This document shows positions 34,734-46,977 of a stretch of 64,000 bases of DNA, piece by piece. Source of the DNA: Microlunatus speluncae (lineage in GTDB: Bacteria > Actinomycetota > Actinomycetes > Propionibacteriales > Propionibacteriaceae). Every line of letters begins with the position of its first letter. The first letter of the stretch is position 1. The translations under genes were made by a program, and so were the position numbers. The stretch is taken from positions 1-64,000 of the forward strand of contig NZ_VKCZ01000010.1 in assembly GCF_009299835.1 (NCBI RefSeq), read 5' to 3'. The notes below the pieces were generated by a model. That model was not told the origin of the DNA. It made no database searches and was given only the letters and a program-made list of their open reading frames with translations.

Positions 34734-35810
34734 ATGTTCGAGTCAGCCCAGCCGTTGCGGCAGGAGTTCGCCGAGCTCGAGGCACAACTGGGCGACCCGG
34801 CGACCCACTCCGACGCGGCCCTGGCCCGCCGGCTCGGCCGGCGCTACGCCGAACTGATGCCGATCGTCGGGGCGCTGGCCGAGCACGACCGGCTGACGGC
34901 GGATCGCGAGGCGGCCCTGGAGCTCGCCGGCGACGACAGTGCCTTCGCGGCCGAGGCCGAGGAACTCGAGGGTCGGTTGACGGGGCTGACCGAACGACTG
35001 ACCCGGCTGCTGGCGCCGCGCGATCCCAACGATTCCGCCGACGCCTTGATCGAGATCAAGTCCGGCGAGGGCGGCGACGAATCGGCGTTGTTCGCCGGCG
35101 ACCTGCTCAAGATGTACAGCCGGTACGCAGAGGTGCGCGGCTGGAAGGTCGAGGTGCTGGACAGCCAGGAGACCGCCCTCGGCGGCTACAAGTCGGTGAC
35201 CGTTGCGGTGAAGGCGGCGAAGGCCGGCTCGCCCGACGAGATGCCGTACGGCGTGCTGAAGTTCGAGGGTGGCGTGCACCGGGTGCAGCGGGTCCCGGTG
35301 ACCGAATCGCAGGGCCGGGTGCACACCTCGGCCGCCGGTGTGCTGGTGATGCCGGAGGTGGAGGAGACCGAGATCGAGATCAACGATGATGATCTTCGGA
35401 TCGACGTCTACCGCTCGTCCGGCCCCGGCGGCCAAGGGGTCAACACCACCGACTCGGCGGTCCGGATCACCCACCTGCCCACCGGCACCGTGGTCTCCTG
35501 CCAGAACGAGCGATCCCAACTGCAGAACCGGGAACAGGCGATGCGGATGCTCCGGGCCCGGCTGATCGCGCTGGCCGAGGAACAGGCCGCCAACGCCGCC
35601 TCCGCGGCCCGGCGCAGCCAGGTCCGCACGGTCGACCGGTCGGAGCGGATCCGCACCTACAACTTCCCGGAGAACCGGATCGCCGATCACCGGATCGGCT
35701 TCAAGGCCTACAACCTCGACCAGGTGCTGAACGGCGCTCTGGAGCCGGTGATCACGGCGCTGCAGGAGGCCGACACGGCCGAGCGGCTGGCCGCCGTCGG
35801 GACAGAATGA
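34734..35810 (+). CDS. prfA: Peptide chain release factor 1
   Basis: Reads UAA and UAG stop codons. 358 residues, the usual size. The catalytic GGQ lies in [14 protein letters not shown] (about 226-239), target of PrmC methylation; the stop-codon-reading loop region is around [14 protein letters not shown]. Start ATG 34734 (AGAAGG upstream), with GTG one codon earlier as alternative. Stop overlaps the prmC start by four bases, pairing substrate and modifier. Confidence 0.97.
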   Translation: MFESAQPLRQEFAELEAQLGDPATHSDAALARRLGRRYAELMPIVGALAEHDRLTADREAALELAGDDSAFAAEAEELEGRLTGLTERLTRLLAPRDPNDSADALIEIKSGEGGDESALFAGDLLKMYSRYAEVRGWKVEVLDSQETALGGYKSVTVAVKAAKAGSPDEMPYGVLKFEGGVHRVQRVPVTESQGRVHTSAAGVLVMPEVEETEIEINDDDLRIDVYRSSGPGGQGVNTTDSAVRITHLPTGTVVSCQNERSQLQNREQAMRMLRARLIALAEEQAANAASAARRSQVRTVDRSERIRTYNFPENRIADHRIGFKAYNLDQVLNGALEPVITALQEADTAERLAAVGTE

Positions 35811-36715
35811 GCGGCAACGTGATCATGGGAGCCGGGGTCCGGGAGTTGATCATCGAGGCGGTCGCCCGGTTGCGGCAGGCCGGCGTCGGCAGCCCGGACG
35901 CGGACGCCCGGCAGCTGCTCGCCCATGCGGTCGGCGTCGAGCCGAGCCGGCTGCCGCTCCTTGATCAACTCGATGATGATCACGTCAGCGCGTTCACCGA
36001 GCTGGTCCGGCGCCGGGCACAGCGGACGCCGCTGCAGCACCTCACCGGCCGGGCCTACTTCCGGCACGTCGAGCTGGCCGTGGGTCCCGGAGTCTTCGTG
36101 CCGCGGCCGGAGACCGAGGTGATGACCGGCTGGGCGATCGACGGCCTGCGGACCTTGCTGGCCGACGGTCAAATGCCGTTGGTGATCGAGCTGGGTACGG
36201 GATCAGGAGCGATCTCGAAGGCGATCGCCGGCGAGGCCCCGGGCTGCACCATGATCGCGATCGAACGTGATCATCGGGCCGCCGAGTGGGCGGCCGGCAA
36301 TCTGGCCGGCACCGGGGTCGAGCTGATCGAGGGTGACATGGGGTCTCTGCCGGGGGACTGGGACGGCCGCTGCGACCTGGTGATCAGCAACCCGCCGTAC
36401 ATCCCGTTGGACGCCTACGAGTCGGTCGAGCCGGAGGCTCGTGATCATGATCCGGAGCTGGCGCTGTTCTCCGGCGCCGACGGACTGGACGCGATCCGGG
36501 TCGTCGCCACCACCGCGGCGCGGCTGCTCCGGCCCGGCGGCCGGGTCGCCACCGAACACTCCGATCTGCAGGGCGACGCGGTGGTCCGGCTCTTCGCCGG
36601 CCGCGGCGATTTCGACGCCGTCCGCGATCATCGTGACCTCACCGGACGGTCGCGCTTCACAACGGCCGTGCGCAGCCGGTCGACCGACACCCCTCTGGCA
36701 GGATGGTCCGAGTGA
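35807..36715 (+). CDS. prmC: Peptide chain release factor N5-glutamine methyltransferase
   Basis: SAM-dependent enzyme methylating the GGQ glutamine of RF1 and RF2. 302 residues. N-terminal helical domain, then SAM-binding [16 protein letters not shown] (about 126-141) and the catalytic NPPYIPL (about 198-204). Start ATG overlaps prfA; an alternative ATG lies six codons on. End overlaps the sua5 gene. Unusual GAT/CAT codons occur in a DHD stretch near 36442. Confidence 0.95.
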   Translation: MSGNVIMGAGVRELIIEAVARLRQAGVGSPDADARQLLAHAVGVEPSRLPLLDQLDDDHVSAFTELVRRRAQRTPLQHLTGRAYFRHVELAVGPGVFVPRPETEVMTGWAIDGLRTLLADGQMPLVIELGTGSGAISKAIAGEAPGCTMIAIERDHRAAEWAAGNLAGTGVELIEGDMGSLPGDWDGRCDLVISNPPYIPLDAYESVEPEARDHDPELALFSGADGLDAIRVVATTAARLLRPGGRVATEHSDLQGDAVVRLFAGRGDFDAVRDHRDLTGRSRFTTAVRSRSTDTPLAGWSE

Positions 36716-38163
36716 ACGAGGTACGCCGTCAGCAGGGCGCCGATGTGGCGGCAGATGAGCCGCTGACCAGCCGGGAGCCCAACGAGACCGCCGGATCCGC
36801 GGCAACCGGGCCGACCGAGGACGAGCAGCGGGCCGAGACCGAGAACTGGATCCGGGAGCAGCTGGCGGGGAAGGCGGCCGTGACGGAGCGGTCCGGCACG
36901 GCGACCGGCGACACGGATGCCGAGGCGACCGCGACGGCCGACGAGGCGGCTCGGGGCGAGGACACGGTGCCGGTCACCGACTCGACTGACGGCGGAGCCG
37001 GCGACACCGAGACGGCCGGGACCGAGACGGCCGGGACCGAGACGGCCGGGACCGAGACGGTCAGCGCCGAGACGGACAACGCGGAGACGGACAGCGCTGA
37101 GACGGGCAAGGCGGAGCCGGACAACGTCGAATCGGACAGCTCCGAGACGGACGGCGGTGCGGACGACGCCGACGCCGACGCCGACAAGGTCGAGGCTCTG
37201 CCCGCGTACCAGCGGTTCGACATCACCGGCTCGGATCCGGCGGTGCTGGCCGAGGCGGCCGAAGCGGCCCGGACCGCGATCGAGAACGGCGAATGCATCG
37301 TGCTGCCCACCGACACGGTGTACGGGATCGGAGCCGACGCCTTCGAGGCGGACGCGGTGCAGCGACTGCTGGACACCAAGGAGCGAGGCCGGGACATGCC
37401 GCCGCCGGTGCTGATCGGCGATCCGGCGCTGATCCGGGCCCTGGCCGAGGACGTACCGGAGTCGGCCGGCCAACTGACCGAGAAGCACTGGCCAGGACCG
37501 TTGACGGTGATCGTCAAGGCCCGCGAATCACTGCGGATCGATCTGGGCGAGACCAACGGGACGATCGGGCTCCGGGTGCCGGACTACGAACTGACCCGCG
37601 AGCTGCTCCGGCAGACCGGTCCGATGGCGGTCAGCTCCGCCAACCTGAGTGGCCGGTCGGCGGCGCTGACCTGTGACGAGGCGATCGAATACTTCGGCAA
37701 CCGGGTCTCGGTCTACCTGGACGGCGGCCCGGTGCGGAACGCCGACGGTGCGCCCTCGTCGATGGTCGACTTCTCCCAGAATGATCATGGTGAGCTGCTC
37801 CGGCTGGGGGCGCTCAGCGTGGAGGTGCTGCGCGAGACCTGCCCGGACCTGGTCGACCTGACCGCCGCCCCGGAGGAGGCGGCGGCCGACGAGACCGAGG
37901 GTGCGGGAGCGGAGCCCGACGGTTTGAACCTCGGCGAGGATCCGGCCGCCGCGGCGGAGACCGACGTCCCGGAGACCAGCGACGACGTGGAACGGCTGAT
38001 CGAGGACGAGGTCGCTCCCGAGCCGACGGAACCCGAGCCGACGGGACCCGTACCGACGGATCCCGAGCCGACAGATCCGGAGCCCGCGGATCCCGTACCG
38101 ACGGATCCCGAGCCCGTGAATCCCGTGGATCCCAAGCCTGCCGATCCCGACCGACAGCCCTGA
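36712..38163 (+). CDS. L-threonylcarbamoyladenylate synthase (Sua5/YwlC) with long acidic and Pro-rich extensions
   Basis: First enzyme of tRNA t6A37 formation. About 483 residues; the catalytic YrdC/Sua5 domain is only about 164-380 (CIVLPTDTVYGIGADAF, KHWPGPLTVIVKA, MAVSSANLSG). The N-terminal 160 residues are acidic and contain four TAGTE repeats plus AETD-type repeats; the C-terminal 100 are acidic and end in repeated (E/V)PTDPEP units. Both tails look disordered. GTG 36712 overlaps the prmC stop (GTGA); ATG 36703 is the alternative. The usual actinobacterial Sua5 is about 210-250 residues, so this one is exceptional. Confidence 0.9.
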   Translation: MNEVRRQQGADVAADEPLTSREPNETAGSAATGPTEDEQRAETENWIREQLAGKAAVTERSGTATGDTDAEATATADEAARGEDTVPVTDSTDGGAGDTETAGTETAGTETAGTETVSAETDNAETDSAETGKAEPDNVESDSSETDGGADDADADADKVEALPAYQRFDITGSDPAVLAEAAEAARTAIENGECIVLPTDTVYGIGADAFEADAVQRLLDTKERGRDMPPPVLIGDPALIRALAEDVPESAGQLTEKHWPGPLTVIVKARESLRIDLGETNGTIGLRVPDYELTRELLRQTGPMAVSSANLSGRSAALTCDEAIEYFGNRVSVYLDGGPVRNADGAPSSMVDFSQNDHGELLRLGALSVEVLRETCPDLVDLTAAPEEAAADETEGAGAEPDGLNLGEDPAAAAETDVPETSDDVERLIEDEVAPEPTEPEPTGPVPTDPEPTDPEPADPVPTDPEPVNPVDPKPADPDRQP

Positions 38164-38175
38164 GCGGGGCGCCGG

Positions 38176-39288
38176 GTGCGCGAATACCTGTTGGTGCTGC
38201 TGATCGCGGCCGCCTCGACCTATCTGGTCAGCGGCCTGTGCCGCAAGCTCGCGCTGCGGCTGGGCGCGCTGGCCAAGGTGCGCGACCGGGATGTGCACAC
38301 GATCGAGATGCCGTACTTCGGCGGTCTGGCCATGCTGATCGGGCTCGTCGTCGCGGTCGTGGTGGCCTGGCAGTTGCCGTTCCTGGGCGCTCAGGAGCTG
38401 GTCATCCAGGACTCCCGCGCGATCTTGATCGCGGCCGCGATCATCTGCCTGGTCGGCGTGCTGGACGACGTGTTCGAGCTGTCCGCGCTGGCCAAGTTCG
38501 CCGGCCAGATCGTCGCCGCCGGGGTGGTGGTCGCGCTCGGTGTGAAGATGCTCTGGATCCCGCTGCCCGGTCAGACGATCGCGCTGGACAGCTCGGCCTC
38601 GATCGCGATCACCGTCTTCTTCATCGTGCTCTGCTCCAACGCGGTCAACTTCGTCGACGGCCTGGACGGCCTGGCCACCGGCGTGGTCGGCATCGGCGCG
38701 TTCGCCTTCTTCGCGTACTGCTATCTGCTGACCGTGAACCAGGAGCTGACCCGGGCGACCACGGCGAGCCTGATCACGGTCGCCGTCGCCGGGGCCTGCC
38801 TGGGCTTCCTGCCGCACAACTTCTTCCCGGCCAAGATGTTCATGGGCGACTCCGGGGCGCTGCTGCTCGGGCTGCTGCTGGCCACCTCGACGGTCAGCCT
38901 GACAGGCCAGATCGACCCGTCGCAGATGGCGAGCGATCGCGGCCTGCTGCCGACCGTGCTGCCGCTGGTGCTGCCGGTGGCGATCCTGGCGTTACCACTG
39001 CTCGACCTGGTGCTGGCCTACGTCCGCCGGACGTATAACGGGAAGTGGTGGTTCGCCGCCGACAAGCAGCACCTGCATCACCGGCTGCTGGAGCGCGGTC
39101 ACAGCCAGCGCGGCGCGGTGATGCTGATGTACGGCTGGTCAGCCCTGGTTTCTTTCGGGATGATCGGGCTGGGCCTGGTCCAGGACCGGATTTCGGTGCT
39201 GGTCGCCGTGGGCCTGGTCGGCCTGGCGCTGGTGCTCCTGCTGGCCACTTTGGGCCGGCCGGTGAAGGGCCGTCGCGTCGCCAATTGA
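38176..39288 (+). CDS. wecA: Polyprenyl-phosphate GlcNAc-1-phosphate transferase (WecA/Rfe family)
   Basis: Membrane enzyme linking GlcNAc-1-P to decaprenyl or undecaprenyl phosphate, the first step of arabinogalactan or teichoic-acid-type polymers. 370 residues, about eleven membrane segments. Conserved acidic motifs GVLDDVFEL (about 95-103), NFVDGLDGLATG (about 157-168) and the cytoplasmic His motif KQHLHHRLLERGHS (about 297-310). GTG start. Its place before the atp operon is standard in Actinobacteria. Confidence 0.93.
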   Translation: MREYLLVLLIAAASTYLVSGLCRKLALRLGALAKVRDRDVHTIEMPYFGGLAMLIGLVVAVVVAWQLPFLGAQELVIQDSRAILIAAAIICLVGVLDDVFELSALAKFAGQIVAAGVVVALGVKMLWIPLPGQTIALDSSASIAITVFFIVLCSNAVNFVDGLDGLATGVVGIGAFAFFAYCYLLTVNQELTRATTASLITVAVAGACLGFLPHNFFPAKMFMGDSGALLLGLLLATSTVSLTGQIDPSQMASDRGLLPTVLPLVLPVAILALPLLDLVLAYVRRTYNGKWWFAADKQHLHHRLLERGHSQRGAVMLMYGWSALVSFGMIGLGLVQDRISVLVAVGLVGLALVLLLATLGRPVKGRRVAN

Positions 39289-39317
39289 CCGGCCCCCGAT
39301 TGGAGGTCGGAGGAGAC

Positions 39318-39337
39318 CTTGTGCTATTTTTCACAAG
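39318..39337 (+). promoter_or_regulatory. Inverted repeat with AT-rich centre upstream of the atp operon
   Basis: CTTGTG / CACAAG with the AT-rich CTATTTTT between them; TATTTT (39325-39330) may be the -10 of the ATP-synthase operon. It is the most AT-rich patch in this gap. Confidence 0.4.
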
Positions 39338-39448
39338 CAGTGAAACGCCGAGACGATCGGCCGGCCGGAGTAGCACTCCAGGCCCGGAGATCGCCCGACT
39401 AAGGCCCCAGCGGATGGCTGTGGGCCGCAGATTAGGACAGCCGCCGAT

Positions 39449-39949
39449 ATGACGACTGAACACTCTCCCTCGACAGCCGACTCGGCTGTGGGCACCGGGC
39501 CGAGCATTCACGTTGTCCGAGCGCGCAAACTCCTGATCGGCGGCCTGATCGGCGGCGTCAGTGCGGCCGTCATCTGCTTGATCATCTTCGGCATCACCGA
39601 GCAGGGCCGAGGGCTGCTGACCGCTCTCATCGCCGCGGCGATCGTGCTGTTCTTCTACGCCGCCGGCCAGTTCGTGATGGTGATGTTCGCCGACACCGCG
39701 GCCAAGATCCTGATGATCGTGTCGCTGGTCAGCTACAGCACCCGAGTGATCGTCCTCGGGCTGATCCTGATGTCCTACAGCAACAACCGCGAGAACTGGC
39801 CCTCGCTCAGCCCGATGGCCTTCTTCGTCACCACGATCGCCGTCGTCGCGGGCTGGCTGGCGGTCGAGATCTTCGTCTTCTCCCGGCTCCGGATCACCGC
39901 GTACGACACCGAGTACCAGGCGCCCGAGCCGAGCGGGGAGGACAAGTGA
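39449..39949 (+). CDS. AtpI-like membrane protein (ATP synthase subunit I-like)
   Basis: 166 residues with four predicted membrane segments (about 30-50, 57-78, 86-110, 125-147) and short charged tails. Position and topology match the AtpI-like proteins that precede atpB in Actinobacteria and are thought to help assemble the c-ring or supply magnesium. Sequence conservation in this family is low, so the call rests on context. Confidence 0.6.
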   Translation: MTTEHSPSTADSAVGTGPSIHVVRARKLLIGGLIGGVSAAVICLIIFGITEQGRGLLTALIAAAIVLFFYAAGQFVMVMFADTAAKILMIVSLVSYSTRVIVLGLILMSYSNNRENWPSLSPMAFFVTTIAVVAGWLAVEIFVFSRLRITAYDTEYQAPEPSGEDK

Positions 39950-39985
39950 GCCGCCACCGCCCCCACTGCTACCGTGTGAGCCGCC

Positions 39986-40339
39986 ATGCCTGCCCAAAAT
40001 CCACCGGAATCGGGGTCCGACCGGGCCCGGGACGCGGTCTCGCGACGCCGCGAGGCGCTGCGGCCGACGCCGGCCGACATGCGCGGCATGGATCAGGCGA
40101 TGCGGGTGCTGTCGTACCTGATCTCGGGCGTCGTGGTGTGGGGCGGGCTCGGCTGGCTGGGCGACTACCTGTTGAAGACCAACTTCCTGCTGCCGATCGG
40201 CATCATTCTCGGTGCCGCCCTCGGCGTCTACGTGATCATCCGGAAGTACGGACGGATCGATCCGCCAGCGAGCGAGGACTCGCGCGACCCCGGGCCGGAT
40301 CGCCCGGACGCGGCCGAGACCTCGCGCGACCCGAACTGA
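39986..40339 (+). CDS. AtpZ/AtpI family protein
   Basis: 117 residues. Charged N-terminus, two membrane segments (about 39-59 and 66-85) with a GWLGDYLLKTNFLLPIGIIL hairpin typical of AtpZ, and an acidic C-terminus. It would act with the preceding AtpI-like protein in F0 assembly. Thirty-one bases before atpB. Confidence 0.75.
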   Translation: MPAQNPPESGSDRARDAVSRRREALRPTPADMRGMDQAMRVLSYLISGVVVWGGLGWLGDYLLKTNFLLPIGIILGAALGVYVIIRKYGRIDPPASEDSRDPGPDRPDAAETSRDPN

Positions 40340-40370
40340 ACAGACTCCCCAGGACAGGAAAGGAGGACCG

Positions 40371-41183
40371 GTGGGCGGACTAGTACCGGTCTGGATCCCG
40401 CTGGACACCGGCGCCGCGACAGAGGGTTACCACGCGCCCGGGCCGGCAGACTTCAACCTGCCTCCGATCTTCAACGGCTTCCCGCTGCTGGACAAGTTCA
40501 TGCTCCAGGCGATCATCGCGGTGATCGCGATCGCGATCTTCTGGATCGTGATGGCCCGGAAGAACAAGATCGTTCCGACCAAGGGCCAGTTCGTCGGCGA
40601 ATGGGTCTACAACTTCGTCCGCAACGGCATCGCCCGCGACATGATCGGCCACGACTTCAAGAAGTACCTGCCGTTCCTGATCGCGTTGTTCTCCTTCCTG
40701 CTGGTGAACAACCTGTTCGGCGTCTTCCCGCTGACCCTGATGCCGACCACGGCGCACGTCGGCTGGGCGTACGGTCTGGCCGGTTTGGTCTGGATCACGT
40801 ACAACACCGTCGGGATCATGAAGCACGGTCCGGTGCGCTACTTCAAGAACACCGTGTTGCCGTCCGGCGTGCCGTGGTTCATGTGGCCGTTGATCATTCC
40901 GTTGGAGTTCTTGTCCAACATCATCATCCGGCCGATCACGCTGTCTCTGCGTTTGTTCGCCAACATGTTCGCCGGTCACCTGTTGGTGATGGTGTTCGTC
41001 CTGGGCGGTGAGTACCTGCTGCTCGAGGCCGGACCGATCGTGAACAAGATCGCCGGTGGCGTCTCGCTGATCTTCAGCATGGCGATCTTCGGCCTGGAGC
41101 TGTTCGTCCAGGCCCTGCAGGCCTTCATCTTCACCGTCTTGACCGCCCAGTACATCTCCTCGGCCACGGCCGAGGAGCACTGA
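40371..41183 (+). CDS. atpB: ATP synthase F0 subunit a
   Basis: Stator channel subunit. 270 residues, five to six membrane segments. The essential arginine lies in [17 protein letters not shown] (about 192-208). GTG start with a perfect AAAGGAGG three bases before the spacer, hence efficiently translated. Confidence 0.97.
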   Translation: MGGLVPVWIPLDTGAATEGYHAPGPADFNLPPIFNGFPLLDKFMLQAIIAVIAIAIFWIVMARKNKIVPTKGQFVGEWVYNFVRNGIARDMIGHDFKKYLPFLIALFSFLLVNNLFGVFPLTLMPTTAHVGWAYGLAGLVWITYNTVGIMKHGPVRYFKNTVLPSGVPWFMWPLIIPLEFLSNIIIRPITLSLRLFANMFAGHLLVMVFVLGGEYLLLEAGPIVNKIAGGVSLIFSMAIFGLELFVQALQAFIFTVLTAQYISSATAEEH

Positions 41184-41227
41184 CCCGAAACTCTGCAGTA
41201 GCAGAGATACCGAAAGGAAGCAGTTCA

Positions 41228-41455
41228 ATGACCCCAATGGAACTCACCGGCTCGCTCGGCGTGGTCGGTTACGGGCTCGGGGCGATCGGCCCGGGCATCG
41301 GCGTGGGATTGATCTTCGCCGCCGTGATCTCCGGCATCGCCCGCCAGCCTGAGGCCCGTGGCGCCATGATGAGCACCGCCTGGATCGGCTTCGCCGTGAC
41401 CGAGGCTCTGGCCATCATCGGCATCGCGCTCGCGTTCGTCTTCGGCGGACTGTGA
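41228..41455 (+). CDS. atpE: ATP synthase F0 subunit c
   Basis: 75-residue hairpin proteolipid forming the rotor ring. [14 protein letters not shown] glycine-rich first helix, RQPEARGAM loop, and the ion-binding glutamate in [11 protein letters not shown] (about residue 58). The Glu with neighbouring hydrophobic residues points to proton rather than sodium coupling. AAAGGA ribosome-binding site. Stop overlaps atpF. Confidence 0.97.
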   Translation: MTPMELTGSLGVVGYGLGAIGPGIGVGLIFAAVISGIARQPEARGAMMSTAWIGFAVTEALAIIGIALAFVFGGL

Positions 41456-42033
41456 TCCCGATGGTGCCGACCATCTCAGTGGTGCTCGCTCCGCTGGAGA
41501 CGACGCCGAGCCCGCTGGCGCCGCACCTCTCTGAGATCATCGCCGCCGTCGTCTTCGCCGGGATCCTGACCTTCATCATCGCCAAGTTCGTGGTGCCGCG
41601 GTTCGAGGCGACCTTCGCCGAACGGACCGAGGCCATCCAGGGCGGCATCGAGAAGGCGGAGAAGGCTCAGGCCGAGGCCCAGGCCGCACTGGAGAAGTAC
41701 CAGGCCCAACTGACCGAGGCCCGGGGCGAAGCCGCGAAGATCCGCGAGGACGCCAAGACGCAGGGTGCCCAGATCCTGGCCGAGATGCGGGAGCAGGCCC
41801 AGGCCGAAGCTGCCCGGATCAAGACCACGGCCGAGGCACAGCTCGCGGCGGAGCGGACCCAGTTGCTGGGCGAGCTGCGGCGTGAGGTCGGCGGTCTGGC
41901 CACCACCCTGGCCGGCCGGATCGTCGGCGAATCGCTTGAGGACGACGACCGCGCTCGGCGGACCGTCGAGCGGTTCCTGACCGACCTGGAGCAGCAGGAC
42001 GGACAACCGACGGAGACCGGAGCATCGCGATGA
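41452..42033 (+). CDS. atpF: ATP synthase F0 subunit b
   Basis: Peripheral-stalk subunit, 193 residues: one membrane helix (about 22-45) and a long Ala/Glu/Lys coiled coil (about 55-170). GTG 41452 overlaps the atpE stop (GTGA); ATG three codons later is an alternative. Coupled by ATGA to atpH. Confidence 0.96.
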   Translation: MIPMVPTISVVLAPLETTPSPLAPHLSEIIAAVVFAGILTFIIAKFVVPRFEATFAERTEAIQGGIEKAEKAQAEAQAALEKYQAQLTEARGEAAKIREDAKTQGAQILAEMREQAQAEAARIKTTAEAQLAAERTQLLGELRREVGGLATTLAGRIVGESLEDDDRARRTVERFLTDLEQQDGQPTETGASR

Positions 42034-42821
42034 GTTCTCGCGCCGAGGATCGACTGGGTGCGCTCGACTCGGCCCTGAACGGGATCGAGCTGGACGGAGC
42101 GGTCGGCCCCGACCTGTTCGCGGCGGTGGATGCGCTGGACGCGCAGCCGGCGTTGCGGCGGGCGCTGACCGATCCGGGCACCGCGGCGGAGGCCCGGGCC
42201 GGGATCGTCCGGGCCCTGTTCGAAGGCAAGATCGGGCCGGGCGCGGTCGAGATGCTGGCGGCCGCGGTGCGGTTCCGCTGGGCCGGCGGCCGGACGTTCA
42301 CCGCGGCGGTGGAGCGGCAGGCCGTCCGGGCGCAGCTGCGCGCGATCGGCGCCTCGGGCCTGGAAGAGACCGAGGACGAGTTGTTCCGGTTCGGCCGGCT
42401 GGTCGACTCCAACGGCGAGCTGCGGGCGACCCTGTCCGACCGTTCGGTGCCGCTGGATCGCCGGCAACAACTGGTCTCCGACTTGTTGTCCGGCAAGGCC
42501 AACGACGCGTCCGTCGCCTTGGCCCGGCGGGCGGTCGCGGCGCGGCAGCGTACGTTCGCCAACACGATCGCCGGCTACATATCCTTGGCGGCAGCAGAAC
42601 GCAGCCGGCTGCTCGCGACGGTCCGGGTGGCCCGGCCACTCGAACCGGAGCAACTGGAGCGGCTGCGGCAGGCTCTGAGCCGGCAGGTGGGTCGGGAGAT
42701 CTCGGTCCAGGTCATCGTCGACGCCGACGTACTCGGCGGTCTCCGGGTGGAACTCGGCGACGAAGTGATCGAGGGCACCGTGGCCGGCCGGCTCGACCAG
42801 GCTCGACGGCTTTTCGATTGA
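42030..42821 (+). CDS. atpH: ATP synthase F1 subunit delta
   Basis: OSCP-type stalk subunit joining F1 to the b dimer. 263 residues, longer than the 180 of E. coli, as usual in Actinobacteria. C-terminal signature VDADVLGGLRVELGDEVIEG (about 230-249). No fused b-domain, unlike mycobacterial AtpFH. Confidence 0.95.
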   Translation: MSSRAEDRLGALDSALNGIELDGAVGPDLFAAVDALDAQPALRRALTDPGTAAEARAGIVRALFEGKIGPGAVEMLAAAVRFRWAGGRTFTAAVERQAVRAQLRAIGASGLEETEDELFRFGRLVDSNGELRATLSDRSVPLDRRQQLVSDLLSGKANDASVALARRAVAARQRTFANTIAGYISLAAAERSRLLATVRVARPLEPEQLERLRQALSRQVGREISVQVIVDADVLGGLRVELGDEVIEGTVAGRLDQARRLFD

Positions 42822-42905
42822 TTGACGCTGACTGAACCCGTGCGGCTGATCGCGGCGGACCAAGATCACTGATACAGGCTAGAGATCTCAACGAGAGCAG
42901 GAACG

Positions 42906-44540
42906 ATGGCAGAACTCACGATTCGCCCGGAGGAGATCCGGGACGCGCTGGACCGCTACGTCCGCGACTACCAGCCCGAGACCGCGAGCCGCGAAGAGGT
43001 CGGCACCGTGGCCACCTCCGGTGACGGAATCGCCCGGGTCGAGGGGCTGCCCTCGGCGATGGCCAACGAACTGCTCGAGTTCGAGAACGGCACGCTGGGC
43101 ATCGCACTGAACCTCGACGTGCGCGAGATCGGCGTCGTGGTGATGGGTGACTCCGAGGGCATCGAGGAGGGCCAGCCGGTCAAGCGCACTGGCAACATCC
43201 TCTCCGTGCCGGTCGGTGACGGCTACCTGGGCCGCGTCGTCGACGCGCTGGGCAACCCGATCGACGGTCTCGGCGAGCTCACCGACCTGGACGAGCGGCG
43301 TCCGCTGGAGCTGCAGGCGGCCGGCGTGATGCACCGCCAGGAGGTCCGTCAGCCGCTGCAGACCGGGCTGAAGGCGATCGACGCGCTGACCCCGATCGGC
43401 CGTGGCCAGCGGCAGTTGATCATCGGCGACCGGAAGACCGGCAAGACCGCCATCGCGATCGACACGATCATCAACCAGAAGGACAACTGGACCAGCGGAG
43501 ACCCGCAGGCCCAGGTCCGCTGCATCTACGTCGCGATCGGCCAGAAGGCTTCGACCGTGGCCGCGATCCGGGCCCAGCTGGAAGAGGCCGGCGCGCTGGA
43601 ATACACGACCATCGTGTCCGCGCCGGCGTCCGACCCGGCCGGCTTCAAGTACATCGCCCCGTACACCGGCTCGGCCATCGGCCAGCACTGGATGTATGCC
43701 GGCAAGCACGTGCTGATCGTCTTCGACGACCTGACCAAGCAGGCCGAGGCGTACCGCGCCATGTCGCTGCTGCTGCGTCGCCCGCCGGGCCGCGAGGCGT
43801 ACCCCGGTGACGTCTTCTACCTGCACTCCCGGCTGCTGGAGCGCTGCGCGAAGCTGTCCGACGAGCTCGGTGGCGGCTCGATGACCGGCCTGCCGATCAT
43901 CGAGACCAAGGCCAACGACGTGTCGGCCTACATCCCGACCAACGTCATCTCGATCACCGACGGACAGATCTTCCTGCAGTCCGACCTGTTCAACGCGAAC
44001 CAGCGCCCGGCCATCGACGTCGGCATCTCGGTGTCCCGCGTCGGCACGGCCGCCATGGTCAAGGCGATGAAGACCGTGTCCGGTTCGATCAAGGTCGACC
44101 TGGCCCAGTTCCGCGACATGCAGGCGTTCGCCATGTTCGCCTCCGACCTCGATGCCACCACCCGGCGCCAGCTGGCCCGCGGTGAGCGGCTGACCGAGCT
44201 GCTGCGGCAGCCGCAGTTCAGCCCGTACCCGGTGGAGGAGCAGGTGGTCAGCGTCTGGGCCGGCACCACCGGCAAGTTCGACGAGGTCCCGGTCGACGAC
44301 GTGCTGCGGTTCGAGCAGGAGCTGCTGGAGCACCTGCGGCACAACTCCGACACGCTCGGCACGATCCGCGAGACGAAGCTCTTCGACGACGACACCGCGG
44401 CCGCGCTGACCAAGTCGATCGACGACTTCAAGCAGGGCTTCCAGACCTCCGACGGCAAGCTGTTGGCCGGCCGCGAGGAGCACGAAGCGCTCGAAGAGGA
44501 CGAGGTCGAGCAAGAGCAGATCGTCAAGCAGAAGAGGTGA
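42906..44540 (+). CDS. atpA: ATP synthase F1 subunit alpha
   Basis: Non-catalytic nucleotide-binding subunit, 544 residues. Walker [14 protein letters not shown] (about 175-187), family signature [13 protein letters not shown]. The acidic C-terminal tail ([19 protein letters not shown]) extends about 20-30 residues beyond E. coli AtpA, similar to the C-terminal extension of mycobacterial alpha, which suppresses ATP hydrolysis; a shared role is only inferred. Confidence 0.97.
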   Translation: MAELTIRPEEIRDALDRYVRDYQPETASREEVGTVATSGDGIARVEGLPSAMANELLEFENGTLGIALNLDVREIGVVVMGDSEGIEEGQPVKRTGNILSVPVGDGYLGRVVDALGNPIDGLGELTDLDERRPLELQAAGVMHRQEVRQPLQTGLKAIDALTPIGRGQRQLIIGDRKTGKTAIAIDTIINQKDNWTSGDPQAQVRCIYVAIGQKASTVAAIRAQLEEAGALEYTTIVSAPASDPAGFKYIAPYTGSAIGQHWMYAGKHVLIVFDDLTKQAEAYRAMSLLLRRPPGREAYPGDVFYLHSRLLERCAKLSDELGGGSMTGLPIIETKANDVSAYIPTNVISITDGQIFLQSDLFNANQRPAIDVGISVSRVGTAAMVKAMKTVSGSIKVDLAQFRDMQAFAMFASDLDATTRRQLARGERLTELLRQPQFSPYPVEEQVVSVWAGTTGKFDEVPVDDVLRFEQELLEHLRHNSDTLGTIRETKLFDDDTAAALTKSIDDFKQGFQTSDGKLLAGREEHEALEEDEVEQEQIVKQKR

Positions 44541-44546
44541 TCATCG

Positions 44547-45458
44547 ATGCCAGCTAGCCTGCGCGAACTGCGCCAGCGCCGCGCCTCGGTGTCGAACATC
44601 AAGAAGATCACCAAGGCGATGGAGTTGATCGCCGCGTCGCGGATCATCAAGGCCCGGCAGCGGGCCCAGTCGGCGGCGCCGTACGCCCGGGAGCTGACCC
44701 GGGCCGTGTCGGCGGTGGCGACCTTCTCCAACAACGATCACCCGCTCACCACCGAGTCGGACAATCCGCGCCGGGCGGCGATGCTGTTGATCACCGCCGA
44801 CCGCGGTCAGGCCGGCGCCTACTCGACCAACGCCATTCGGGAGGGCGAGTCGCTGACCCGGCTGCTCACCGACGAGGGGCGCGAGGTCGTGCCGTACCTG
44901 ACCGGGCGCAAGGCGGCCGCCTACTACGGCTTCCGGCGGCGCGAGGTCGCGGAGCAGTGGACCGGGTTCTCCGAGGCGCCCAGCTACTCCGACGCGCGGG
45001 CGATCGCGGATACGCTGATCGGCTCCTTCCTCACGCCGTACGAGGAGGGTGGGGTGGACGAGATCCATGTCGTCTACACCCGGTTCGTCTCGATGGTGAC
45101 GCAGCGGCCGGAGGTGATCCGGATGCTGCCGCTCGAGGTGGTGGAAGGCGAGGAGCCACCGTCGTCGGAGGAACTGCTGCCGCTGTACGAGTTCGAGCCG
45201 AACGCCGAGACCGTGCTGGACGAGTTGCTGCCGCTGTACGTGGCGAGCCGGATCCAGTACTGCCTGCTGCAGTCGGCCGCTTCCGAGCTGGCCAGTCGCC
45301 AGCGGGCGATGAAGGCGGCGACCGACAACGCCGAGGACCTGATCGAGCGGTTCACCCGGGAGGCCAACCAGGCCCGCCAGGCCGGCATCACCCAGGAGAT
45401 CAGCGAAATCGTCGGCGGTGCCGGCGCCTTGGCCGACGCGAACGCCGAAGCCGACTGA
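44547..45458 (+). CDS. atpG: ATP synthase F1 subunit gamma
   Basis: Central rotor shaft, 303 residues. N-terminal [20 protein letters not shown] and the C-terminal helix [20 protein letters not shown] are the diagnostic coiled-coil ends. The middle region [17 protein letters not shown] is the conserved GLCGxxN-like loop with Cys absent. Six bases after atpA. Confidence 0.96.
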   Translation: MPASLRELRQRRASVSNIKKITKAMELIAASRIIKARQRAQSAAPYARELTRAVSAVATFSNNDHPLTTESDNPRRAAMLLITADRGQAGAYSTNAIREGESLTRLLTDEGREVVPYLTGRKAAAYYGFRRREVAEQWTGFSEAPSYSDARAIADTLIGSFLTPYEEGGVDEIHVVYTRFVSMVTQRPEVIRMLPLEVVEGEEPPSSEELLPLYEFEPNAETVLDELLPLYVASRIQYCLLQSAASELASRQRAMKAATDNAEDLIERFTREANQARQAGITQEISEIVGGAGALADANAEAD

Positions 45459-45499
45459 CCAGCCCGAACATCCCAGACCCTGAACAAGAATCTCAGTGA

Positions 45500-46975
<1,476 letters not shown>

Positions 46976-46977
46976 TC

